From positions 310,001 through 374,000 of the forward strand of contig CBDCLG010000014.1 in the NCBI GenBank assembly GCA_965218625.1: a DNA stretch of 64,000 nt, written 5' to 3'. The position numbers were made by a program, and so were the translations under genes. Under the pieces are notes generated by a model, which was not told the origin of the DNA, did not search any database, and saw only the letters and a list, made by a program, of their open reading frames with translations. This document shows, in pieces, positions 9,604-19,771 of the stretch; within the stretch, counting starts at the first letter, position 1; the number at the start of each line of letters is the position of its first letter. The DNA comes from Bin5 sp965218625 (GTDB taxonomy: Bacteria; Chloroflexota; Anaerolineae; Caldilineales; Caldilineaceae).

Positions 9604-9633
9604 TTCAGAGTTGGTAGGAGATAATGCTACAAT
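9604..9633 (+). promoter_or_regulatory. Probable promoter of the permease/TIGR03943 operon
   Basis: TTCAGA (9604-9609) and TACAAT (9628-9633) are 18 bp apart, about 60 bp before the permease start. The arrangement and the flanking GTTGG are kept at 5180-5209 before the relic copy. The -10 is good and the -35 weak. No operator was recognised. Confidence 0.5.
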
Positions 9634-9691
9634 TCAAGAGAGAGCGTCATAGCCAAGGAGGCTCGCGCCAGAGAGACGACTGAAGGCTTCA

Positions 9692-10762
9692 ATGGACCAG
9701 GCATCTCCGCTGCCGCAGGCAGCCGCGCAAAGGACGGAAAGGCGTTGGACCGGGCGCCCGCGCTGGGGCGTTGCGGCTTTTCTGCTGCTGGCCCTGGCAA
9801 CTGTTCTGGCGAGCAGTCTCAACACGCCGCAGGCGCGCTTCTTCGCGGCCGAGCGTTTCCAGACGTTTGTGACCATCTTTCTCAGCCTTTTTATCGAGGC
9901 CGCGCCGTTCCTGCTGGCCGGTTCGATTGTGTCGGGCATCATTGCGGTGTACGTCGACCAGGCGATGGTTGAGCGGTACATACCGGACCATCCGCTGCTG
10001 GCGGCGCTGGCCGGCGCGGGGCTGGGCTTTATCTTTCCGGTCTGCGAATGCGGGGTGGTGCCGGTCACGCGGCGGCTGTATGGCAAGGGGTTGCCTCTGC
10101 CGGTGGGCATTGCATTTCTGCTGGCGGCGCCTGTGATTAATCCGGTTGTGATCTTCAGCACGTTTGCGGCATTCGGCTGGGGTCCCGTATTGTGGGGGCG
10201 GGTGGTCTTCAGTGTATTGGTTGCGTTTGTGGTCGGGCTGATTTTCCACTTGGCCCGCCCGCGGGAGATCCTGTTGCCGCAGACCCTTGGCGCTCGGGGC
10301 GGCGGTGACCAGGGCGGCGACCATGATCACGGGCATGCTCATCCTGATCCGCGGCCGCGCATCTGGCAGGCACTTTCCCTGGCCGGCGATGACTTTTTGG
10401 ATATGGGACGCTATCTCATTGTCGGGGCGCTGCTGGCGGCAGCGTTGCAGACACTCGTTCCCCAGTCGACGCTGCTCGCCGTCGGCCAGGGGCCTGTCAT
10501 CTCGGTCTTTGTGATGATGGTGGTGGCGTTTGTCCTCTCGGTCTGCTCGACGGTGGACGCCTTCATTGCGCTGGCCTTCAGTAGTGCATTCACGACAGGA
10601 TCGCTGCTGGGATTTCTGGTTTTCGGCCCGATGGTCGATATCAAGAGCTCGCTGCTGTTCCTGGGTGTCTTCCGGCGGCGGACGGTGCTCTATCTGATCC
10701 TGTTACCGCTGGCGCTGGTGGCTGTCATCGGCGTATTCTGGAACGTGCAGGTGGGCGTATGA
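9692..10762 (+). CDS. Permease of the DUF318/ArsP_1 (YraQ/YcgR-like) family
   Basis: A 356-residue polytopic membrane protein with about eight helices in two blocks. The first block contains FPVCECGVVPVTRRLYGKGL (about residues 115-135), the Cys-containing signature of this family, followed by PVINPVVIF. The blocks are joined by a cytosolic loop rich in Gly, Asp and His (GGDHDHGHAHPDP, about 209-221), suggesting metal binding. The second block has VCSTVDAFIALAFS. Family members work with a TIGR03943 partner, and that gene follows with a 4-base ATGA overlap, so the two are translationally coupled. The substrate is unknown; a metal or metalloid is plausible but inferred. The frame has a stop close upstream, which fixes this start. 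Confidence 0.88.
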   Translation: MDQASPLPQAAAQRTERRWTGRPRWGVAAFLLLALATVLASSLNTPQARFFAAERFQTFVTIFLSLFIEAAPFLLAGSIVSGIIAVYVDQAMVERYIPDHPLLAALAGAGLGFIFPVCECGVVPVTRRLYGKGLPLPVGIAFLLAAPVINPVVIFSTFAAFGWGPVLWGRVVFSVLVAFVVGLIFHLARPREILLPQTLGARGGGDQGGDHDHGHAHPDPRPRIWQALSLAGDDFLDMGRYLIVGALLAAALQTLVPQSTLLAVGQGPVISVFVMMVVAFVLSVCSTVDAFIALAFSSAFTTGSLLGFLVFGPMVDIKSSLLFLGVFRRRTVLYLILLPLALVAVIGVFWNVQVGV

Positions 10763-11550
10763 GGCTGTTACGACTGCCGACTGTACAGGCCGCAGTCAAA
10801 GGGATGTTGATTTTTGCGATGGGCATTTTCCTGCTCACGCGCATCACATCGGGCACGCTCAATTTTTACATCAGCGATCGTTTCGGCTGGCTGACGCTGG
10901 CGGCGGTTCTCGGTCTATTCGTGGTGGGGGGAAGCTACCGCTATCTGTTCAGCGATGCGGGGCAGACGCCCGCGGTTGATGACCATGCCAGCGATTCGCA
11001 CCCTGATCATCATCACGGTCATGCACTGGGTTGGGCCGGGATACTGCTTGTCTCGCTGCCGATCTTACTGGGCCTGCTCGTACCGCCCCGTCCTCTGGGT
11101 GTGGCTGCTTTGCAGAACCGCGAGATCAGCGTCGGTGGTGTGGACTCGGTGTTGCCGGCGGCGGTACGTTCGGCGCAGATAAAGGAGAGCGAAGAGCGCA
11201 CGATCCTGGACTGGGTGCTCGCCTTTCACGAGGGCCAATGGCCGGACGGCAACGATGTCGCTGATGTGACCGGCTTCGTCTACCTTGTCGACGCTGCGGA
11301 CGGAAGGCAGGTTACCGTAACCCGGTTTGTCGTCGGATGTTGTGCGGCCGACGCGATGGCTGTGGGCCTGCCGGTCAGACTGGACCCTGAGGGCAGCAGC
11401 GAACAGCCGTCAGTGAATGAGCTGGAAGAAGGGCAGTGGGTGCGGGTCATCGGGCGCTTTGCGGCCCCGGTCGGGAATGCTTTGCCGGTGCTTGTAGCTG
11501 AGAAGCTGGATGTTGTGCCAGAGCCGAACCAGCCCTATCTCTACCCCTGA
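10759..11550 (+). CDS. TIGR03943 family permease-associated membrane protein
   Basis: A 263-residue partner of the upstream permease (YcgQ-like). Two helices at the N-terminus are followed by a His-rich segment (SHPDHHHGHAL, about residues 81-91), another helix (WAGILLVSLPILLGLLVPP), and a soluble C-terminal domain with RFVVGCCAADAMAVGLPV and GQWVRVIGRF, typical of the family. Its ATG overlaps the permease TGA. The Cys-Cys pair and His cluster suggest metal contact (inference). The C-terminal half is the part best preserved in the relic at 5.3-5.55 kb. Confidence 0.87.
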   Translation: MRLLRLPTVQAAVKGMLIFAMGIFLLTRITSGTLNFYISDRFGWLTLAAVLGLFVVGGSYRYLFSDAGQTPAVDDHASDSHPDHHHGHALGWAGILLVSLPILLGLLVPPRPLGVAALQNREISVGGVDSVLPAAVRSAQIKESEERTILDWVLAFHEGQWPDGNDVADVTGFVYLVDAADGRQVTVTRFVVGCCAADAMAVGLPVRLDPEGSSEQPSVNELEEGQWVRVIGRFAAPVGNALPVLVAEKLDVVPEPNQPYLYP

Positions 11551-11752
11551 TCTTTTCGAATTTCCAAAGTGAAGTGCAGTCTGAATCCGGGATTCATCAC
11601 GAAGACTGCGCTCGAAAGTCGCGGGCAACGCGCCTGCTTCAATGTTACACAAAGGTTGCATGTTTCGTTTGGGACAGAGATCAGAAGCGTCAGATGGCGG
11701 ACCAGGTCTACGGTCTGCTGCGGTCGTGCCAGCCGCCTGTTGAAAGAGAAGC

Positions 11753-14212
11753 ATGTCAGACAATCTCCAATCGGACGGAAAACGAATTGCTGCCGGGAAC
11801 CGCGTTGACGCCGGGATTTCGATTGTTCTGTTTGTGATCAGCCTCACTTCTTATTCTTTGCACTGGCTGATGTTGCCTCCGCCACGGGCGATCAATGTCG
11901 ATGCGGTCAGGCTGGGTATTTATGCGCCTGATCTCTTGCAAGACGGTGTTTTCTCTTTCTACGTATACCATCTGCTGGCGCCCAATCCTCTCATCATCTA
12001 CATACAAGCCCCTGTATTCGTCGTATTTGGATATAGCATATCGAGCATACAGGGCATCACAGCAGTTGGCGGAGCCTTAGCCACACCGTCGATCTATTGG
12101 GCTGCTCGTTGGTTCTTCGCGGACCAGGGGACAGTTTTTGCCCGCAGAGCAGGGCTGATTGCAGCTTTGGGGCTGGCGCTTTCCACACCCTTCGCAACAC
12201 TTTCCCGCTACGGTACCGAACCCCCCCTTCTCGCGGTCATCGTAGCGGCGGCGGCGTTTCTGTGGCGCGGTTTTCGACGCGGGGGAAAGCTGGACTTCAT
12301 TCTGGCCGGTGTGATGGTCGGAGTCAGCCAGTATGTCTATATCTCAGCCCGTTTTTTCCCTGTCGCACTGGCCACAGCGGGTGTAGGCGCTCTATTGGCG
12401 AACCGTCAACTTCTGTCACATCGGCGTGGACTGATTTGGGCGACAGCCTGTGCGGCGCTTGTTGCTTTGCCCCAATGGATTCTTTTTGTCACCCATCCAT
12501 ATACGTTTTCGGCGCGCGTCTCGAATCTCTATGAGCCTACAGGGGGGCAGTTTGTTTTTGAGCTGCCGAATCCTGTTGACGCGGTTGCGGTAAAGCTGGC
12601 AAGTCAACTCTCGGCGGTCTGCTGCTACTGGAGCAACTTTTACGGTTCTCTCGCATTGGCGCCGCTCTTGACCCCCATTCTTGTCGCGGGTCTGATTGTT
12701 GGGCTTGCAGCCGTTATCTGGAAGAGGCGAGACGGCTATCTCTTCTGTTTGGTGATGATGGTGGTGACGCTGTTGCCGGAACTTCTGACGTACGAGGTAT
12801 ACGATCACTCCGTCGTCAATCCCGGTCGGCTGATTCTGGCATTTCCATTTATCTTCATTATGGCTGGTATGGGGACTGCAACCATTTGGTCATGGATAGA
12901 AGGCAGACGTCGGCTTCCTCATTGGATCGGTTATCTGGTCGCGGCCCTCGTGCTGTTATCCGGCTTGCAAAGACAGTGGGACTTTGCCACCAGAATCAGT
13001 CCGCAGTTCCAAGCTCTTGACGGACACAGGTTTGAATTCAGCCAGATTGCAGACTACATCGCCGATCATCCAGACAGAGCGGTCCTATTGCCCACTTACC
13101 AGTACCAGTATCGCCATAAGCCGCTTGCATTTCTGCTGGCGGAGCGTTTTCCACAGCGGGAGGCCGGTGGGGCAGAGATGTTGCAACAGGGTGAGGAGGT
13201 CACTGTCATTCAGCTGGATCTGGACAACCCTTTTCCCAAGGACTGGGTCTTGCTCAAAGACGGAACGGCACATTTTCTGCCGCCGATGACCGGAAGTATC
13301 GAGCCGCTGGATGGGGAGAGGACGTCAATCGTAGGCGGTAACGGTGTCCTTGTAGCGGAAGCGTTCGCGGCGCGCTGGCAGGGTGAGGCTGTGGCATTCA
13401 CGCCCGTGGAGGCCGCTTTCGAGAATCATCTGAAACTGGTCGGGTACCAGAGCAGCGAATTGCAACCTGGGTCGCCTCTGAGGCTAACCTTCTACTGGCA
13501 GCCGGCGCAGAGGATTGAGAGAGACGTCGAGTTAATCGGGCAACTCTACGACCGGAACCGGGACGAGGTCGTTGCACTGATTCACGACTGGCCTCTGAAC
13601 GGCGTCTATCGCGTGCGCGCCTGGCAACCTGGACAAACGATGCCTCTGAGCTATTCCCTTCCCATTCCCGGCGATCTGCCTCCCGGTCCGTATCAGTTGA
13701 ATGTTGGTGTCTTCGACCTGATCGCGCAGAAGCGGATTCCTCTCGTTTCGGGTCAGGACGTACATCTCGTCAAGACATTCAAGGTTCCGCTGCCGGAAGA
13801 CGACCGTGTGCCGGAGGTCTCGACAGCGATCAACTTTGGGGGTTTGATAGAGCTAATGGGTTATACGCTGACACCTGTCAGTGATGGAATGAAGGTCACC
13901 TTGTTCTGGCGGGCGACGGCGTCCTCCGTGCAAGACTATACCGCTTTTGTTCACGTCGTCAACGCAGACGACCAGATTGTTGCCCAAGTGGACATGCAGC
14001 CGCTCGATGGCCGCTATCCGACGTCGGTCTGGTCGCCGGGTGAGCTGATTGTAGAGGAACGAACTGTCTCCCCGATACCCGGCGGGGCGTATCGGATCTT
14101 TGTCGGTTGGTATTGGCATCATGAGGGCGGATGGGAGCGCTTGTCGGTAGCTTCGGAAAGGAGCTCGTCCGCGCCCGATCGTGCTCTCCTGGAAACGATC
14201 AGATTGCCGTAG
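11753..14212 (+). CDS. GT-C (PMT/ArnT-like) membrane glycosyltransferase with C-terminal beta domains, copy 2
   Basis: An 819-residue paralogue of the protein at 5790-8246, collinear over its whole length: membrane domain to about residue 440, then two beta-sandwich repeats ending before a short tail. Shared blocks include GLIAALGLALST, SQYVYISARFFPVALA, FAARWQGE and WSPGE. The first-loop motif is AINVDAVRLG, with one acidic residue (Asp50) where related transferases usually have two. An ATG start follows a purine-rich AAAGAGAAG. It lies 200 bp after the TIGR03943 gene on the same strand, as the other copy follows the relic of that pair. The reaction is inferred from the fold only. Confidence 0.84.
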   Translation: MSDNLQSDGKRIAAGNRVDAGISIVLFVISLTSYSLHWLMLPPPRAINVDAVRLGIYAPDLLQDGVFSFYVYHLLAPNPLIIYIQAPVFVVFGYSISSIQGITAVGGALATPSIYWAARWFFADQGTVFARRAGLIAALGLALSTPFATLSRYGTEPPLLAVIVAAAAFLWRGFRRGGKLDFILAGVMVGVSQYVYISARFFPVALATAGVGALLANRQLLSHRRGLIWATACAALVALPQWILFVTHPYTFSARVSNLYEPTGGQFVFELPNPVDAVAVKLASQLSAVCCYWSNFYGSLALAPLLTPILVAGLIVGLAAVIWKRRDGYLFCLVMMVVTLLPELLTYEVYDHSVVNPGRLILAFPFIFIMAGMGTATIWSWIEGRRRLPHWIGYLVAALVLLSGLQRQWDFATRISPQFQALDGHRFEFSQIADYIADHPDRAVLLPTYQYQYRHKPLAFLLAERFPQREAGGAEMLQQGEEVTVIQLDLDNPFPKDWVLLKDGTAHFLPPMTGSIEPLDGERTSIVGGNGVLVAEAFAARWQGEAVAFTPVEAAFENHLKLVGYQSSELQPGSPLRLTFYWQPAQRIERDVELIGQLYDRNRDEVVALIHDWPLNGVYRVRAWQPGQTMPLSYSLPIPGDLPPGPYQLNVGVFDLIAQKRIPLVSGQDVHLVKTFKVPLPEDDRVPEVSTAINFGGLIELMGYTLTPVSDGMKVTLFWRATASSVQDYTAFVHVVNADDQIVAQVDMQPLDGRYPTSVWSPGELIVEERTVSPIPGGAYRIFVGWYWHHEGGWERLSVASERSSSAPDRALLETIRLP

Positions 14213-14495
14213 ATGCGTTGAAAAGAGGCAAGCGGGCTTGAAGTCAAGAGTAGACGTGCCCGGCGGCTGGCAGGGTCGTGTGCCGGCGCACAAAGGCACG
14301 ATAGACATTGCATTCCAATGAGAATCCTCCCTCCAGTCAGGGCAACTGTCAGTGAAAGAGAAGCTACAGTCTATCCTTTTGTAAGACACAAGCAGTCGCG
14401 GTCGTGGAGGACTCAGATCGGGTTGCAGTTTCCGTTTGGCCGGAAGACATTCCCGTGGGACTGGTGGGTCTCATTGATCACCCATCATCGTTGTT

Positions 14496-15605
14496 ATGTC
14501 TCGTTTTGACTTGGTCGTGCTGTCCACGCTGAGCGTCTGCGCGCTGCTTTTGACGGGCCTGTGGGGAATGAGCCGCAGCGCCTCCAGCGATGATGGTATC
14601 TCCTTCCTGCTGTACAAGACGGTCGACGAAGCCGGGCGCGCGCAACTGCACACACTGCCGTTCGCCGATGGCGAGTTCGATGCGGGAAGCCAACCCCGCG
14701 CAGTGAGCCCGGATGATGAAAGTGTGTGGGATTTCGCGGCGTCGCCGGATGGAGAGCGGGTCGTCTACGCGGCGCTGGGGGAGATGGGTTTCAGCGACCT
14801 GCGGCTGGTGGAGTTGTCGACCGGAAAGGACAGACCGCTGTTGGCCTGTGAGAACGGCTCGTGCAGCGGTCCGAGCTGGTCATCCGACGGCAAATTACTG
14901 GCCTATACGCGGCGCAACGTGAATGCGTTTGCCTCCGGCCTGCTCAGCCCGCCGCGCATCTGGATTCTGGACGTGGCGACGGGGGAGACGGCGCCGATCT
15001 ACAGCGACAGCCAGCGGCTCGGCCTGGAGGCGCGCTGGTCTGCCGACGGTGAGTGGCTTTGTTTTGTGTCCCCAGAGGAACAGAAGCTGGGCGTTTTTAA
15101 TCTGACGGGCGGGGAGACCGTTTTCTATCCGACCGCGACCGGGGAGACATGTGCGTGGGACCGTACTCGCTCCCGGCTCTACACGACCGAACTATGGCAG
15201 AGCGGCGATGAATGGATGACCCATCTGATCGCGATCGACGCGGAAAGCGGCGAGATTGTCGATCTGAGCGGGGCCGGCAATCCGGTGCACGACAGTGCGG
15301 CTGCCCCATCTCCTGACGGAGGATGGATTGCATTCAAGCGCAAAGAGTTGGAAGGGCCGGGCGCGACGCGCGGCAGCCAGATCTGGCGGATGGGTCCGGA
15401 TGGGTCGCAAGCCGAGGCGCTGACAGCCGACCCTGCATATGACCACGGACCGCCGGTCTGGAGCCCTGACGGGCGGTTTTTGATCACACGGCGCTACCCG
15501 CTGCGCGGGCCTGGGGTCGTTCCGTCGCTGTGGCTGATTGATCTGGCGACGGGCGCGCTGCGTCTCCTGGTCGAGCCGGGAGATTTTCCTGCCATTGCGC
15601 GTTAG
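14496..15605 (+). CDS. Membrane-anchored TolB/PD40-type beta-propeller protein
   Basis: A 369-residue protein with one N-terminal signal-anchor helix (about residues 6-26) and then repeated PD40/WD40-like blades: SPDGERVVYAALG, WSSDGKLLAYTRR, WSADGEWLCFV, SPDGGWIAFKRKE and WSPDGRFLITRRY. This is the TolB/DPP-IV-like propeller pattern; no peptidase domain follows, so it is probably a binding or sensor protein outside the membrane. No good ribosome binding site precedes the ATG. It converges with the UxaA gene, with about 40 bp between stops. Confidence 0.78.
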   Translation: MSRFDLVVLSTLSVCALLLTGLWGMSRSASSDDGISFLLYKTVDEAGRAQLHTLPFADGEFDAGSQPRAVSPDDESVWDFAASPDGERVVYAALGEMGFSDLRLVELSTGKDRPLLACENGSCSGPSWSSDGKLLAYTRRNVNAFASGLLSPPRIWILDVATGETAPIYSDSQRLGLEARWSADGEWLCFVSPEEQKLGVFNLTGGETVFYPTATGETCAWDRTRSRLYTTELWQSGDEWMTHLIAIDAESGEIVDLSGAGNPVHDSAAAPSPDGGWIAFKRKELEGPGATRGSQIWRMGPDGSQAEALTADPAYDHGPPVWSPDGRFLITRRYPLRGPGVVPSLWLIDLATGALRLLVEPGDFPAIAR

Positions 15606-15647
15606 GTGTGTTGTGAGCAGCGAATTGCGATCAGCCGCTGGCGGCCA

Positions 15648-18348
15648 TCAGGTCGAAATCCCCAGCAGGCCGCGCGTGAGCTGGAAGTCGACGTTGCTGT
15701 GGAGCATGTTTTGCGGCTGGTATTCGCCGTCCAGAGTGAGAGCGGCCAGGTCCAGAATCCGCTGTGGCCAAGCTGAAGGGTCGCCGTCCAGTCTCAGGTC
15801 GGGCGTAGTTGGCGCTTGCTCGGCGGCGAGCTGCAGGAGCGGCACGAGTGGATGCCCGGCCCTCGGCCTGTCGGAGTAGGCGATTATCAGGTGAACGCCC
15901 CCGGCACCCAACCCGGTCAAGGTTTCAGACCAGTGGGGCGTGGGCATCTCCATCAGGTGGAAGCCGGCTTTCTCCGCGGCCTGGCCGTAGGCGAGGGATG
16001 GCTGCAACGCGGTATTTCCTATTCCCAACAGTGCACGGAAAGCAGAGGTCTCGATCAGCGCGCCGGAGGCGGGCGTAATCACGCTGCCGCCGGCGTCCAC
16101 GACCGCGTGGGTGATGCGGGCGAGGTTTTCGGCGGCGTCATGGGGCAACGTGGCGTCGCTGAGGAGCGCCAACGACAAGCTCTGGCCGTTGCGGTTCCGC
16201 TGTTGTGGCACGTTTGTCCGTGTCGCGAAGTAGCCGTCGATCTTGTCGAGGACGCTGGCGATGCCGCCGTCGAGCTGCACGCTGGCCCAGCCGAAATCCT
16301 CCTCGGCCAGACCGGCGTCGTTCAGCAGCGAATAGATGTAATCGTTGTGGGCTTTTTCGCAGCCATGTTCGAGGAAGAGACAGGCGTCCACCAGAGGATG
16401 GGTGGCGTATCCGATCATGGTGCGGGCGTAGATCTCACTGGTCGAGGCGAAGGCGACGCCGCAGCCCTCGGTGTGAGGGAGCGCGGCAAAGCGGAGATGC
16501 CCGGGTACAGCCGGCTCGGTCGCGGCGCGATTGAGCCGCTGAGCGGCCATGCCTGCGATTTGCCCGGAGCATAGGCTTGTGGGGAGGATCAGGCCAACGT
16601 GCGGGCGGGCCGGCCTGGGCAGGTCTATCGTCTGCTCGCCAGACCTGTTCTCGAGTGCCAGCGGCCGTCCGTCCGGTCGTGGACGCGTCAGGATCGTCTG
16701 CAGCTGGCTGTCGTTCTGCTGCTGCCAGTTGCGCCAGATCGAGATCTGCGAGTGGCCGGCGAGTTCGCCCTTGCTGCGGCGTCCGGAGGCGATTTCCACG
16801 AGAAGATCAAGGCTCTCGTCGCCCAACTGGGCCATCGGCATCCCGTCGAGATAGGCGCCGGCATTGACGTCCATTTCCTGTGACAGCAACTCGAAGCGAG
16901 TCGTCGTCGTCATCACCTTGATCGTGGGTACGAAGGGGAAATTTGTGATTGAGCCGTTGCCGGTTACGAATATGATGAGATTCGAGCCACCTGCCACCTG
17001 GCCGGCGATACTTTCCAGGTCATTGCCCGGCGTGTTCATGAAGTAGTAGCCGGGCGCCTGCATGCGTTCGGCGTAGTCTACGACCCAGTCCAGGCGCACA
17101 CAGGGATGTTTTTTCATGGCGGCTCCGATCGATTTGAGAGCGATGTTGTACAGCCCGCGGAATTTGTTGCCGCCGGTGGGATTGCCCTCTGCGGTCTGTC
17201 CGTGCCAGGCGAGGCGCTCCTTGAATTGGGCGACGAAGTCGAGGAAGGCGCGCGCGGTCGTCAGATCGCGCATATTCTGCAGGATATAGGCTTCGGCGCC
17301 GATCAGTTCATCGGTTTCGGCCAGGTTGGCGCGGCCGCCGTAGCGGATGATTTCTTTGGCGACGGAGGAGGCCAGGGGGTTGCCGGAGACGCCGGAGAAG
17401 GCATCCGAGCCGCCGCACTGGAGGGCGATGTTCAGGTGGGCCAGCGATTGCGGCGTGCGTTGCAGGGCGGCGATTTCGGGCAGCCAGCGATGGACGATTG
17501 CCTCCCCTTGCGCCAAGTCGGCCTGCCAGTCGCCGGAGAGGGTGAAGAAGCGGTGGGGCAGGTCGTCGAGGGGGTAGTCGTTGGCTTGCAAATAGGCTTT
17601 TATCTCAGAGTTGCTGATGGGCCGTTCGGCGGTTGGGGTTGTCTCCGGTTCGTCGATGGCCAGGACCGCGCCGACGTTTGGATGCACGATCAGTCCAGCC
17701 AAGGTGCGGAGGACAAAGGTGCGGTTGTTCAGCCGCTCGTAGCCGCTGCCCTCGGTATGGGCGATGGCGACGATGCCGTCAAAGTCGGAGCAATGACTGT
17801 GCGGCCGGCTGCAGCAATTCTGCAAGTTTTCTGGCAAAGGCGCCCGTGCTGGAGGTCGTGCCGAGGATAATGATCATGTTGCGCGTGCCCACGCCCCGCC
17901 CGCGGGCGCGGGGGTAGCCCAGGAAGGTGCGCTCTTCGGCATATCGTTCCACCTGCTGGCCGGGCGTAAAGCTGGTCTCATCCAACTCGTGTGGGATGAT
18001 GCGATCGCGAAAATTCGGCTGCTGTGGAAGGATGAAGTCGAGCGTGCGTTGATTGAGGGCTTCGATCATGCCGGCGTTGCGGACGTATTCTCCCGGCGCG
18101 ATCGGTCGTGTGGCGGCGCCGAAGGGAAGTCCCCAGGAGAGCAGAGGCGCGCCGGCCGCGATCGGCTCGATGGCGAAGCGGTGGCCGACCATCACGGTGG
18201 TATCGAGGGTGAAAGTGGCGCCGTTGCGGTCGATTGTCAGCCCGGCTTCAAGGCGGCGGGTGGCGATGGCGACATTGTCGCCGTCAGCGGCCAAGCGGGC
18301 GATTTCGTCAAAGGCGAGGGGGCTGGTTGCAGTTTTTGAGGGCGTCAT
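15648..18348 (-). pseudogene. UxaA-family (altronate/galactarate dehydratase-like) hydrolase, frameshifted, unusually long
   Basis: Two overlapping frames make one protein of about 900 residues. The first (ATG 18348) carries an SAF-type N-terminal domain and RGRGVGTRNMIIILGT; the second continues with DFDGIVAIAHTEGSGYE, CGGSDAFSGVSGNPLASS, MNTPGNDLESIAGQVAGGSN and VPTIKV, all hallmarks of UxaA/GarD dehydratases that remove water from sugar acids. The switch is near 17795 and is cured by removing one base (TCATTGCTCCGAC). After the usual core a further UxaA-like half follows (HTEGCGVAFASTSE, FLEHGCEKAHND), so the protein is almost twice the family's usual length. A real frameshift or a sequencing error are both possible. 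Confidence 0.75.
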
Positions 18349-18390
18349 AGGCACGGTCCGAAATATGGGTAGGACAGCTGGCGAAGGGCG

Positions 18391-19626
18391 TTATCTTTGC
18401 GGTACGGGCGGACGCTCCTGGACGGGCCGGTCCGTTAATCTATTCATTATTCCTATGACGGCGAAGACGACGGCCAGTGATGCGGCAGCGCCGACCCAGT
18501 AGGGCGTCTGGGGCGTGTGGGCAAAGAGAATGCCGGCGATGGCGGTGCTGACGATGGTTGAGAGATTGATGCTTGACTGAAACATGCCAAGCACGCCGCC
18601 GCGGTCCTGTTCCGGGGCGCAAGACGTGGACATGGACTGGAGAGGCGGATGGGCGATGCCATAGCCGAAGGCGAAAAAGAGCGAGCCGAACGCCCCGAGC
18701 CAGGGTGATGCGACGACGGCATAGATCGCCATGCCGATCATGCGCAGAATGCTGCCCATCACCACAAGCTGGGCTTCGCTGAAGCGTCGCGCCAGCCGCC
18801 GCAGCAGGTAGGCCTGCGTGAACAGCTGGGAAGCGCCGACGACGGTCAGCAACAGGCCGATGCCGATGTCGGTCATCTCTTTGCTCTGTCCCTGGAACAG
18901 CACGGCTTCGCCGTACAGCGCGAAGGTGGCCTGCAGGAGCCCCAGCGGGAACTGGCCGAAAAAGGCGATCAAGAGGATCGTCATCAGTGGCAAATTGCGC
19001 AGCGCGCTGGCGACGGTGAGGCCGCCGGCGCGGCGGGCGCGTGCGCTGCGCCGCTCCTCGGCGGTGAGTGTTTCGTCGAGCGCGTACCAGGTGAGCAGGA
19101 CGACGATAGCGGCCGCGGCGGCGGCGATCAGAAGCGGTGCGCTTGGGCCGTAGGCAGCGGCCAGCACGCCGCCCAGCGCCGGGCCGAAGAGGAAGCCGAG
19201 GCCGAAGACACCGTAGATATAGCCCAGGCTTTCGGCGCGTTTTTCGCGCGGCGTAATGTCGGTAATGTAGGCCTGGGCGACGATGATGTTGCCGCCGGTG
19301 ATGCCATCGAGGATGCGGGCGAAGAAGAGCCAGCCGAAGTTGGGGGCAAAGGCGAGCATTATAAAGCTGATGACGGTTCCTACCTGGCTGACGATCAGCA
19401 CGGGAACGCGTCCGTAATGGTCCGAGAGGCGGCCGATGTAGGGGCCGGCGAGGAATTGGGCGGCGAAGAAGGAGGAGGTGAGGAGCGCGATCATCTCCGC
19501 CGACATCTGGAATTCCCGTTGGGCGTAGAGGGGGAGGACGGGGAGGATCAGGGAGGCGCCCAGCATCTGCACAAAGACGACTAGCAGGATTGTCAGCAGC
19601 CGTTTGTCAATTGTGGCGAGTTTCAT
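18391..19626 (-). CDS. MFS transporter (12-helix, TetA/multidrug exporter-like)
   Basis: A 411-residue protein with twelve predicted helices in two halves. The motif A region after helix 2 reads GRLSDHYGRVPVL, typical of drug/H+ antiporters, and the TetA-like GITGGNIIVAQAYITDITP follows in helix 4-5. The central loop after helix 6 is rich in Arg and Ala (ERRSARARRAG). The substrate cannot be told. It starts at ATG 19626. The UxaA gene starts 42 bp after its stop on the same strand, so they may be cotranscribed. Confidence 0.9.
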   Translation of the reverse strand: MKLATIDKRLLTILLVVFVQMLGASLILPVLPLYAQREFQMSAEMIALLTSSFFAAQFLAGPYIGRLSDHYGRVPVLIVSQVGTVISFIMLAFAPNFGWLFFARILDGITGGNIIVAQAYITDITPREKRAESLGYIYGVFGLGFLFGPALGGVLAAAYGPSAPLLIAAAAAAIVVLLTWYALDETLTAEERRSARARRAGGLTVASALRNLPLMTILLIAFFGQFPLGLLQATFALYGEAVLFQGQSKEMTDIGIGLLLTVVGASQLFTQAYLLRRLARRFSEAQLVVMGSILRMIGMAIYAVVASPWLGAFGSLFFAFGYGIAHPPLQSMSTSCAPEQDRGGVLGMFQSSINLSTIVSTAIAGILFAHTPQTPYWVGAAASLAVVFAVIGIMNRLTDRPVQERPPVPQR

Positions 19627-19771
19627 GCGGTGAGCCGCGGCTTCCCGTCCGTATGGCCTGGCAAGCCGTTTGGCACGCGCGGGCGGTGGGTTCGTCGGTG
19701 TTGGAGCAGTGATGCGGCGGCGGGGAGCCGTCGTGGACGGGGCGTCGGAAATGAGCGTGCGGGGGCGGGGC

